Source: Gilvibacter sp. (GTDB lineage: Bacteria > Bacteroidota > Bacteroidia > Flavobacteriales > Flavobacteriaceae). Taken from it: DNA of 46,154 bases. The notes below the pieces were generated by a model, which did no database searches, had not been told where the DNA came from, and saw only the letters and a program-made list of their open reading frames with translations. The stretch spans positions 1 through 46,154 of the forward strand of contig NZ_JABSPU010000018.1 in NCBI RefSeq assembly GCF_013214815.1, read 5' to 3'. The translations under genes were made by a program, and so were the position numbers. Shown piece by piece: positions 7,060-14,261 of the stretch; position 1 is the stretch's first letter, and every line of letters begins with the position of its first letter.

Positions 7060-9198
7060 ATGTTCAAGAACATTTTCATCTTAGCAGTTTGCACTATTTT
7101 TGCGGCTTCCTGTAATCAAGATCAAAAACCCAAAGCAGCAATGGATATAACGCCACCAACGGCAGAAAAGAAAGCAAAAAATCTAGAGATTCACGGTGAT
7201 GTGCGCGTGGATAATTACTACTGGCTCAACGATCGAGAGGATGAAGAGGTAATTGATTACCTGGAGCGTGAGAACGATTACTTTGATAAAATGACCGCGC
7301 ACACTAAGGCGTTTCAGGAAGATCTATTTCAAGAAATGAAAGGTCGCATCAAAGAAGACGATGCATCCGTGCCATATTTCTATAACGGTTATTACTATGT
7401 GACGCGTTACGAGACTGGGAAGGATTATCCGATCTACACACGTAAGAAAGGTTCCCTGGATGCCGAAGAAGAAGTACTTTTTGATGTCAATGAAATGGCC
7501 GAAGGCTATCCTTATTACAACCTAAGGGGAATCAACGTGAGCCCAAACAACAAGATGGTAGCCTTTGGGGTAGATACCGTTAGCCGTAGAAACTATACCA
7601 TTTATGTGAAGAACTTGGAGACGGGTGAGATCCTCGATGAGGCCATCCCAATGACCACTGCGGGTTCTGAGTGGGCTAATGACAATGAGACTTTATTCTT
7701 TACAGGAAAGGATCCGGTTACCCTCCGTAGCGATAAGATCTACAGGCACAAGCTAGGAGATGACCCAACAAATCCAACCCTCATCTTTACAGAAGAAGAC
7801 GACACTTTTTACACCTATGTGTATAAAACAAAGTCAGACGACTATATGATGATCGGGAGTACAAGTACCTTGACTTCTGAATTTCAATATTTAGACGCGA
7901 ACAATCCTACAGGAGAGTTTCAACCTATACAGGCCAGAGAACGCGGCCTAGAGTACTATGTTTCGCATTTTGGAGATCACTTTTACATCTTGACCAATAA
8001 AGACGGAGCTAAGAATTACAAACTCATGAAGACTTCTGTGGCTAATACTGGGAAGGACAACTGGGAAGAGGTAATTGCTCATGACGACGCAGTATTATTA
8101 GAGGATATAGATATTTTCAAAGACTACTTAGTAGTAAGTGAGCGTAGTGAAGGTCTGAACAAACTCAAGATCATTCCATGGGCCAATCCAGATGGGGCTT
8201 ATTATTTGCCTTTTGAAAGCGAGACTTATACTGCTTACACCACACAAAATGTAGATATCAACACAGAAGTTTTGCGCTACGGTTACAATTCTATGACCAC
8301 GCCAGCCTCTGTAATTGATTTCAATATGGCAACAAAGGAATCTACGGTTATGAAAGAGACCGAGGTTCTGGGTGGAAAATTTGATAAAGACAATTACGCA
8401 TCTGAGCGCGTTTGGGCTACAGCTGCAGACGGAACCAAGATTCCGATCTCTTTGGTATATCGCAAGGGTATGGAAAAGAACGGCAAGAACCCAGTGCTTC
8501 AGTATGCTTACGGATCTTATGGATCTACCATTGACCCGCGCTTTTCAACGACGCGTTTGAGTCTGTTGGATCGCGGATTCATATACGCCATTGCACACAT
8601 TCGTGGAGGTCAGTATATGGGCCGTCAGTGGTATGAAGACGGTAAGATGTTCGCCAAGAAGAACACCTTTACTGACTTTATTGATTGTTCTAAATTTTTA
8701 ATTGAAGCTGGATACACTTCAAGCGAACACTTATACGCTTATGGAGGATCAGCGGGAGGTTTGCTTATGGGAGCAATTGTAAATATGGCTCCTGAGCTTT
8801 ACAACGGTGTCATTGCTGCAGTACCCTTTGTAGATGTGGTGACCACTATGTTGGACGATTCTATTCCGTTGACCACTGGTGAGTATGACGAGTGGGGGAA
8901 CCCGAATAATAAGGACTCCTACGATTATATGTTGAGTTATTCTCCTTACGATCAGGTGAGTGCTCAAGGATATCCGAACTTATTGGTAACTACAGGACTA
9001 CACGATTCGCAAGTACAATATTGGGAACCTGCTAAATGGGTGGCTAAGCTTCGTGAAATGAAGACCGATGACAACCTATTGCTTTTAAACACCAATATGG
9101 ACGCCGGTCACGGTGGCGCCTCTGGGCGTTTTGAAGCCCTCAAAGAAGTAGCCAGAAACTGGGCCTTCCTCTTTGATTTAGAAGGTATAACCGAGTAG
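7060..9198 (+). CDS. S9A family oligopeptidase (oligopeptidase B-like), lipoprotein
   Basis: 712 residues with a seven-bladed propeller region followed by an alpha/beta hydrolase domain, as in oligopeptidase B (PtrB) and prolyl oligopeptidase, which cleave short peptides. The catalytic triad is visible as Ser564 in GGSAGG, Asp649 in LHDSQVQYWEP and His684 in DAGHGGASGR. The N-terminus is a lipoprotein signal (lipobox FAASC, Cys18), so the enzyme should be tethered in the envelope rather than cytoplasmic as in E. coli. The gene stands alone, divergent from ybaB. Cleavage preference cannot be read from the sequence. Confidence 0.9.
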   Translation: MFKNIFILAVCTIFAASCNQDQKPKAAMDITPPTAEKKAKNLEIHGDVRVDNYYWLNDREDEEVIDYLERENDYFDKMTAHTKAFQEDLFQEMKGRIKEDDASVPYFYNGYYYVTRYETGKDYPIYTRKKGSLDAEEEVLFDVNEMAEGYPYYNLRGINVSPNNKMVAFGVDTVSRRNYTIYVKNLETGEILDEAIPMTTAGSEWANDNETLFFTGKDPVTLRSDKIYRHKLGDDPTNPTLIFTEEDDTFYTYVYKTKSDDYMMIGSTSTLTSEFQYLDANNPTGEFQPIQARERGLEYYVSHFGDHFYILTNKDGAKNYKLMKTSVANTGKDNWEEVIAHDDAVLLEDIDIFKDYLVVSERSEGLNKLKIIPWANPDGAYYLPFESETYTAYTTQNVDINTEVLRYGYNSMTTPASVIDFNMATKESTVMKETEVLGGKFDKDNYASERVWATAADGTKIPISLVYRKGMEKNGKNPVLQYAYGSYGSTIDPRFSTTRLSLLDRGFIYAIAHIRGGQYMGRQWYEDGKMFAKKNTFTDFIDCSKFLIEAGYTSSEHLYAYGGSAGGLLMGAIVNMAPELYNGVIAAVPFVDVVTTMLDDSIPLTTGEYDEWGNPNNKDSYDYMLSYSPYDQVSAQGYPNLLVTTGLHDSQVQYWEPAKWVAKLREMKTDDNLLLLNTNMDAGHGGASGRFEALKEVARNWAFLFDLEGITE

Positions 9199-9214
9199 TT
9201 TGAAATTTTTGACT

Positions 9215-9222
9215 TAACTTTG
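9215..9222 (+). promoter_or_regulatory. -7 box TAACTTTG before the cysteate/cysteine synthase-like gene
   Basis: Exact TAnnTTTG match, 59 bases before the ATG, with no well-spaced TTG upstream. The predicted leader contains a small hairpin (AGAAGA at 9248-9253 pairing with TCTTCT at 9261-9266). Confidence 0.45.
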
Positions 9223-9281
9223 CAGGGTTGAAACCGTAAATCATTCAAGAAGAGCGGCTTTCTTCTGACTAAGCAGAATTT

Positions 9282-10322
9282 ATGAAGGACAAAATCCAAG
9301 CACATGACAACGTGCTTTCTCTCATCGGGAATACACCTCTTGTCAAATTGAGCAAAATTACTGCCGATATCCCCGGTAATTTCTACGGAAAAGTTGAAGC
9401 ATTCAACCCCGGTCATTCCTCAAAAGACCGCATTGCCTTACACATCATTGAAGAAGCAGAGCGTCAAGGTATTTTATCTCCTGGCGATACCATAATTGAA
9501 ACTACATCTGGAAATACCGGATTCAGTATCGCTATGGTGAGCATAATTAAGGGATATGAGTGTATTCTTGCAGTGAGTTCTAAATCCAGCGGAGACAAGA
9601 TCGATATGCTTCGCGCCATGGGAGCTAAGGTATATGTTTGCCCAGCGCACGTTGCAGCAGATGATCCACGTTCGTATTATGAAGTGGCGAAGCGACTGCA
9701 CAGCGAGATCAAAGGTTCGGTTTACATCAACCAGTATTTCAATAGCTTAAATACTGCAGCACATTACCGCAGTACAGGACCTGAGATTTGGGAGCAAACA
9801 GCAGGTCAAATCACACACTTAGTGGCTTGTAGCGGTACAGGTGGAACCATTTCTGGGACGGCCCAATACCTAAAAGAACAAAATCCAGATATTCAGATCG
9901 TTGGAATTGATGCCTATGGGTCTGTTTTAAAGAAATATCATGAAACTCGTGAGTTCGATAAGAACGAGATCTATCCATACCGCATTGAAGGTTTAGGAAA
10001 GAACTTGATCCCAACGGCTACCGATTTTGACAGCATCGATCAGTTTGTTAAAGTAACTGACGAAGAAAGTGCTCATAAAGCAAGAGAGCTCGCAACTAAA
10101 GAAGGTCTTTTTGCAGGTTATACCTCTGGTGCAGCGCTTCAAGGTGTTCAACAATTGGGAGAAGAAGGATTCTTTAAAAAAGACGATGTGGTTGTGGTAA
10201 TTCTACCCGATCACGGTTCTCGATATATGAGTAAAGTCTACTCAGACAAGTGGATGAAGGAGCAAGGCTTCTTTGACGTAGAACACGAAGAGGTTGTAGG
10301 CAATATTCAATATGTGAAATAA
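9282..10322 (+). CDS. PLP-dependent cysteine-synthase family enzyme, candidate cysteate synthase
   Basis: 346 residues of the fold-type II PLP family that includes cysteine synthase and cystathionine beta-synthase. The PLP lysine is Lys48 (GHSSKDR), the cofactor/substrate loop is TSGNTG (75-80), and the phosphate-binding loop is SGTGGT (184-189). No CBS domains are present. The enzyme should perform beta-replacement on a serine derivative. The next gene in the same direction is an alpha-oxoamine synthase closely resembling the flavobacterial enzyme that condenses cysteate with an acyl group. I therefore infer that the nucleophile here may be sulfite, giving L-cysteate for sulfonolipids, but cysteine or cystathionine formation cannot be excluded. 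A terminator separates the two genes, so they are neighbours rather than a strict operon. Confidence 0.85.
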   Translation: MKDKIQAHDNVLSLIGNTPLVKLSKITADIPGNFYGKVEAFNPGHSSKDRIALHIIEEAERQGILSPGDTIIETTSGNTGFSIAMVSIIKGYECILAVSSKSSGDKIDMLRAMGAKVYVCPAHVAADDPRSYYEVAKRLHSEIKGSVYINQYFNSLNTAAHYRSTGPEIWEQTAGQITHLVACSGTGGTISGTAQYLKEQNPDIQIVGIDAYGSVLKKYHETREFDKNEIYPYRIEGLGKNLIPTATDFDSIDQFVKVTDEESAHKARELATKEGLFAGYTSGAALQGVQQLGEEGFFKKDDVVVVILPDHGSRYMSKVYSDKWMKEQGFFDVEHEEVVGNIQYVK

Positions 10323-10342
10323 ACGCCTTAAACAAAATACTT

Positions 10343-10368
10343 AAGCCCTGCATTTGCGGGGCTTTTTT
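10343..10368 (+). terminator. Rho-independent terminator
   Basis: AAGCCCTGC (10343-10351) pairs with GCGGGGCTT (10356-10364) with one G-U, and a run of T residues follows. It lies between the cysteine-synthase-like gene and the promoter of the alpha-oxoamine synthase. Confidence 0.85.
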
Positions 10369-10414
10369 ATGCGCAGGAATTCCGGAAAAACCCTGATTAT
10401 TAGGAATAAATTTA

Positions 10415-10422
10415 TAATTTTG
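10415..10422 (+). promoter_or_regulatory. -7 box TAATTTTG for the alpha-oxoamine synthase
   Basis: Exact TAnnTTTG match lying after the upstream terminator and 24 bases before the proposed TTG start codon. It argues that translation starts downstream of it. No clear TTG -33 box is seen. Confidence 0.5.
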
Positions 10423-10446
10423 CCCGGAAACTTTAATAGCAAAGAT

Positions 10447-11709
10447 TTGGCAAAGGATTTATTCGAAAAGATTTACAGAGATAAGGGGCCGTTAGGCAAG
10501 TGGGCAGAAGCAGCAGAAGGCTATTTCGTATTCCCTAAGCTAGAAGGACCTATCGGTAATCGAATGATGTTCAACGGGAAGGAAGTGATCACTTGGAGTG
10601 TGAACGACTACCTAGGATTGGCAAACCATCCAGAAGTTCGTGAAGTGGATGCCGCTGCAGCCGCACAATACGGTTCAGCATACCCTATGGGCGCTCGTAT
10701 GATGAGTGGGCATACTAACTTGCACGAGCAATTGCAGAACGAGCTAGCTGCATTTGTAAACAAACAAGCCGCTTACTTATTAAACTTCGGTTACCAAGGA
10801 ATGGTATCTACCATTGATGCTTTGGTTTCTAAAGACGATGTGATTGTATATGACGTTGACGCTCACGCTTGTATCATTGACGGAGTTCGTCTGCACTTAG
10901 GTCAGCGCTTTACGTATAAGCACAACGATATGGAGAGTATCGAAAAGAACCTAAAACGTGCGGAGAAGGTAGCGGAAAAGACCGGTGGTGGAATTCTTTT
11001 GATCTCCGAAGGTGTTTTTGGAATGCGCGGGGAACAAGGGAAGCTAAAAGAGATCGTTGCACTAAAAGAAAAATATAACTTCAGATTGTTCGTAGATGAC
11101 GCTCACGGATTCGGAACTCTTGGGAAAACAGGAGCTGGTGCCGGAGAGGAGCAAGGCGTGCAAGATGATATTGATGTATACTTCGCCACTTTTGCGAAAT
11201 CTATGGCCTCTACAGGAGCCTTTATCGCTGGAGATGAAGAGATCATCAATTACTTAAAATACAACCTGCGTTCTCAAATGTTCGCCAAGTCATTGCAAAT
11301 GCAGTTGGTTGTTGGTGCATTGAAGCGTTTGGATATGATGCGCTCAAGCACTCAATATAAAGACAAACTTTGGGAGAACGTAAACGCACTACAAGGTGGT
11401 TTACGTGAGCGAGGATTTGATCTAGGAACAACACAAAGTTGTGTAACTCCAGTTTATCTTAAAGGAAGTATTCCAGAGGCTATGGCCTTGGTGAAAGACC
11501 TTAGAGAGAATCACGGAGTATTCTGTTCTATAGTAGTTTACCCTGTGATACCTAAAGGATTGATTCTACTAAGAATGATTCCAACGGCGTCTCATACTAT
11601 GGAAGATATTCAAGAAACATTAGAAGCGTTCTCGGCAATTCGCGAGCGTTTAGAAAACGGAACTTACAAAAGACTTTCAGCAGCTCTAGCAGCTTCAATG
11701 GGAGAATAA
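10447..11709 (+). CDS. Alpha-oxoamine synthase, probable cysteate fatty-acyltransferase (capnine synthase) or serine palmitoyltransferase
   Basis: A fold-type I PLP enzyme that condenses an amino acid with an acyl thioester. Visible signatures are SVNDYLGLANHPEV, GARMMSGHT, FVDDAHGFGTLG (His220) and the PLP lysine in TFAKSMAST (Lys251). The overall sequence resembles the conserved flavobacterial protein identified in Flavobacterium johnsoniae (Fjoh_2419) as cysteate-fatty acyl transferase of sulfonolipid (capnine) synthesis; 2-amino-3-ketobutyrate CoA ligase and serine palmitoyltransferase are relatives that cannot be fully excluded. The frame is open upstream, but an upstream in-frame ATG (10369) sits at the end of a terminator and before the -7 box. 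The TTG at 10447, giving L/M-AKDLFEKIY and 420 residues, is the best start. The product would be membrane-associated at the cytoplasmic face. Confidence 0.85.
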   Translation: MAKDLFEKIYRDKGPLGKWAEAAEGYFVFPKLEGPIGNRMMFNGKEVITWSVNDYLGLANHPEVREVDAAAAAQYGSAYPMGARMMSGHTNLHEQLQNELAAFVNKQAAYLLNFGYQGMVSTIDALVSKDDVIVYDVDAHACIIDGVRLHLGQRFTYKHNDMESIEKNLKRAEKVAEKTGGGILLISEGVFGMRGEQGKLKEIVALKEKYNFRLFVDDAHGFGTLGKTGAGAGEEQGVQDDIDVYFATFAKSMASTGAFIAGDEEIINYLKYNLRSQMFAKSLQMQLVVGALKRLDMMRSSTQYKDKLWENVNALQGGLRERGFDLGTTQSCVTPVYLKGSIPEAMALVKDLRENHGVFCSIVVYPVIPKGLILLRMIPTASHTMEDIQETLEAFSAIRERLENGTYKRLSAALAASMGE

Positions 11710-11728
11710 TAGTTCTGATATATGAAAT

Positions 11729-11758
11729 AAAAAAGCCACCGTATTGGTGGCTTTTTTT
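11729..11758. terminator. Bidirectional terminator
   Basis: AAAAGCCACC (11731-11740) and GGTGGCTTTT (11746-11755) form a perfect 10-bp stem with a 5-base loop, flanked by A and T runs. It separates two convergent genes. Confidence 0.88.
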
Positions 11759-12875
11759 ATAGGTCTTTTCTAAAGGTGCTGCGTTCCTTGTGCTGCACCG
11801 GGCCGTAATCCTTCCAAAGGAGTTGTACGGCTGTATTCTCCGCCAATTCTGGATTGGTTTCCACCTGGGTAATTCCTTTGGCATTAAACAGCTTTTGCAT
11901 TTCCGCAAAGATAATCGCCGTAACGCCTTTTCCTTGGTATTCCGGATCAATGCCAATTAAGTAGAAGGCGGCCGTATCGTTCTTTTTCTGAGCCTGCATT
12001 AAATGGTACCATCCAAACGGGAATAGCTTACCATTGGCCTTTTTAAGCGCCTTAGAGAAGCTCGGCATCACTACAGAAAAGGCGATGAGCTTACCCGTAT
12101 TGTCTTTGATACAGGTGATGTAATCCGGATGGATGAAGTTGAAGTACTTCTCCTTGTAATAATCGATCTGATATTGTTGAATAGGAACAAAGGTCTGTAG
12201 ACTGTTATAGGTGTTGTTCAATAACTCAAACATGGCATCTACATAGGGAATGATCTCTTTTTTAGAACCAAAACGAATGACCTCAAGATCATAGCGTTTT
12301 TTAATCAAGGCAGAGAACTTTTTCACCTTTTCCTTCATCTCCGGAGGAATACTCAGGCGGTATTCCACCCGGGTTGCCTGCTTTTCACATCCGAGCTTTT
12401 CAAAATGCTCTGCATAATAAGGATAGTGGTACCAGGTGATCATGGTGTTCAATTCCTCATACCCCATAGTTAAGATCCCAGCCTTTTCCATATTGGAAAA
12501 GCCCACAGGTCCTTCTAAATATTCAAGATTATTTTGCTTCCCAATGGTCTTCACCGCTTCTAAAAGCGCTTTGGTCACTTCAATGTCGTCAATCATATCC
12601 AACCAACCGAAACGCATCTTTTTCTTGCCTTGCTCGTTGATTTCTACATGATTGATAATAGCAGCAATGCGCCCTGCTATTTTACCATTCTTATACGCGA
12701 GGAAATATTGAGTTTCAGCATTCTTGAAAACAGGATTTTTCTCACCACTTAAGGTCTCTAGCTCATCATTGATAAGCGGTGGGACCCAGTATTTGCAATC
12801 TTTGTAAAGGCTGAAAGGAAAGCGTACAAAGGCCTTAAGGTCTTTTTTGCTGGTTATTTGTTTGACTTCAATCAT
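11757..12875 (-). CDS. GNAT-fold acyltransferase-like protein
   Basis: 372 residues. The C-terminal part has a GNAT core: FYLIGIDPEYQGKGVTAIIF contains the acyl-CoA pyrophosphate-binding R/Q-x-x-G-x-G/A-type loop (YQGKGV). The N-terminal half (YWVPPLINDE, GRIAAIINH, EYLEGPVGFSNMEKAGIL) is typical of a Bacteroidota family of long GNAT proteins sometimes misnamed GTP cyclohydrolase. Acyl donor and acceptor are unknown. It faces the alpha-oxoamine synthase tail to tail and overlaps the upstream outer-membrane gene by 4 bases, so it is translated in that two-gene unit. A role in N-acylating the sphingoid or sulfonoid base is a speculation based only on neighbourhood and on the fact that GNAT-type ceramide synthases exist in other bacteria. 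Confidence 0.75.
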   Translation of the reverse strand: MIEVKQITSKKDLKAFVRFPFSLYKDCKYWVPPLINDELETLSGEKNPVFKNAETQYFLAYKNGKIAGRIAAIINHVEINEQGKKKMRFGWLDMIDDIEVTKALLEAVKTIGKQNNLEYLEGPVGFSNMEKAGILTMGYEELNTMITWYHYPYYAEHFEKLGCEKQATRVEYRLSIPPEMKEKVKKFSALIKKRYDLEVIRFGSKKEIIPYVDAMFELLNNTYNSLQTFVPIQQYQIDYYKEKYFNFIHPDYITCIKDNTGKLIAFSVVMPSFSKALKKANGKLFPFGWYHLMQAQKKNDTAAFYLIGIDPEYQGKGVTAIIFAEMQKLFNAKGITQVETNPELAENTAVQLLWKDYGPVQHKERSTFRKDL

Positions 12876-13873
12876 GGACGGTCTTCAAAAGGATTTCCGC
12901 CATCGTCTTCAACGTCGACATCATCACGGCGGTTGCGCTTTTTCTTCTTTTTCTTTTTGTTAATGGGTTCTCCATCAGGCCCAGTTTCTTCTATATACTC
13001 ATCTTCTCCGTGCATATCAAAACGATAGCTGGCACCAATTCTAAAGAAAGTGCGGGTAGGAGTGTCCTTCCAATTCAGTAGTACAGAGGCATCCAATTGA
13101 AAGTCTTTGTTAAACAGATAAGCCGCGCCACCTCTAAAGAGTTGGTCAGCATAAAAGTCACTTTTAATTCCTTCATTCTCGACAAAAGCAGAGAATTTCT
13201 CGCTAAAGGCATGCGTTAAGGTCAAGATATAGCTGTATGACGGAAACTCAGTAGTTACACGATCAACAATGATATTCGTTACAAAAACCCATCCGCCTAA
13301 AAAGTTATTCTGAGTAATAATAACCACACGTGGACTTATGGTCAATTCATCTTCTGGCGTGAAGGGATTGTCCTCAAAGTCAAAATTGGCACCTGCATAG
13401 ACGGATACTGCAGGGATCAAGTCGCGCCACTGAAAAGTGTTGTTAGCCTTCCAGCTGTAAAGATTCGGCCCTTCTAAATCACGCTTTCTGTACGGGTCGT
13501 ACAAGAGATACTTGGCTCCAACACTGTTTAGTCTAAAATTAGCTTGAGTAAAGTTTCCCGTAACAAAACCGTCGTTGAAAGTAACCTCATTGCGTTGGTA
13601 ATTTCCAATTGCGTTGATCTCTAATCGCTCTTTGAGAAGTCCGTAACGAACGGCGTAGTCAATACTGAAAGCACTGGCCTCCGTGTTGAGCAGATCGTGA
13701 TTCTCTTGTCCTAATCCGAGGCCCAATTCCAGTTGTAGCACGTTTTTACCTACAGCAAAAGCGCCTTGTGAATTACCGGGTCGGTTGGAATTAATGGTCT
13801 CCGTATATTGACCTAGAACGGTCGGAACACTTATAAGAAGTATGCATAAACTTAGCCAGAGGCGGGTGATCAT
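12872..13873 (-). CDS. Outer-membrane protein resembling the MetA-pathway phenol-degradation/transporter family
   Basis: 333 residues: signal peptide (MITRLWLSLCILLISVPTVLGQ), then alternating amphipathic strands consistent with an outer-membrane beta-barrel. NSNRPGNSQGAFAVGKNVLQ near the start and the strand pattern suggest the Phenol_MetA_deg family, a broad group with poorly known substrates. The C-terminus is a very basic then acidic tail (KKKKKKKRNRRDD followed by VDVEDDGG). An in-frame ATG at 13894 exists, but the -7 box at 13892-13899 overlaps it, so the ATG at 13873 is the probable start. Stop and start overlap (TGATG) with the GNAT gene downstream. Confidence 0.75.
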   Translation of the reverse strand: MITRLWLSLCILLISVPTVLGQYTETINSNRPGNSQGAFAVGKNVLQLELGLGLGQENHDLLNTEASAFSIDYAVRYGLLKERLEINAIGNYQRNEVTFNDGFVTGNFTQANFRLNSVGAKYLLYDPYRKRDLEGPNLYSWKANNTFQWRDLIPAVSVYAGANFDFEDNPFTPEDELTISPRVVIITQNNFLGGWVFVTNIIVDRVTTEFPSYSYILTLTHAFSEKFSAFVENEGIKSDFYADQLFRGGAAYLFNKDFQLDASVLLNWKDTPTRTFFRIGASYRFDMHGEDEYIEETGPDGEPINKKKKKKKRNRRDDVDVEDDGGNPFEDRP

Positions 13874-13891
13874 GGGGTGTTGGTTTGCAGT

Positions 13892-13899
13892 CAAAGATA
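13892..13899 (-). promoter_or_regulatory. -7 box TATCTTTG for the outer-membrane protein/GNAT unit
   Basis: Exact TAnnTTTG match on the minus strand, 18 bases before the chosen ATG. It decides the start codon of the gene it serves, because the upstream ATG lies inside it. Confidence 0.5.
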
Positions 13900-13930
13900 G
13901 CAGAATTTATTAGTTTTTTAATAGTTCTTT

Positions 13931-13948
13931 AGCGGCTTCTTAGCCGCT
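13931..13948. repeat. Inverted repeat between divergent genes
   Basis: AGCGGCT and AGCCGCT form a perfect 7-bp stem with a 4-base loop, without a T run, between the divergent outer-membrane and DUF4834 genes. It could be an operator or an RNA hairpin; I cannot tell which. Confidence 0.4.
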
Positions 13949-13980
13949 GAATCCCTACCTTTACATTAAATTTAGAGTGC

Positions 13981-14238
13981 ATGGATGCATTGAGAACGTT
14001 TTTGATCGTTATTTTGGTATTGTTGATGCTGCGTTTTGCGTTAAAACTCGCTGCACCTTACATTTTGCGCTATGCCAGTAAAAAGCTTCAGCAGCGCTTT
14101 GAACAACAGTTCGGAGCCTTTGAGCAACAGCAACCCCCTAAACCAGAAGGCAGTGTACATGTACACCGCAAGCCACAAGGAAAAAAAGAGGCCACTAAGG
14201 TTGTAGGAGACTATATCGATTATGAAGAAATTGATTAA
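13981..14238 (+). CDS. DUF4834 family small membrane protein
   Basis: 85 residues: one N-terminal transmembrane helix (TFLIVILVLLMLRFALKLAAPYI), then a charged Gln/Lys-rich tail ending GDYIDYEEID. The acidic D-Y-I-D-[YF]-E-E ending is the hallmark of the DUF4834 family of Bacteroidota. Function unknown. It precedes the YfhO-like gene by 23 bases in the same direction and is probably co-transcribed with it and the glycosyltransferase. Confidence 0.85.
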   Translation: MDALRTFLIVILVLLMLRFALKLAAPYILRYASKKLQQRFEQQFGAFEQQQPPKPEGSVHVHRKPQGKKEATKVVGDYIDYEEID

Positions 14239-14261
14239 TTTGGAGGCTTAAATCCGCTTCT

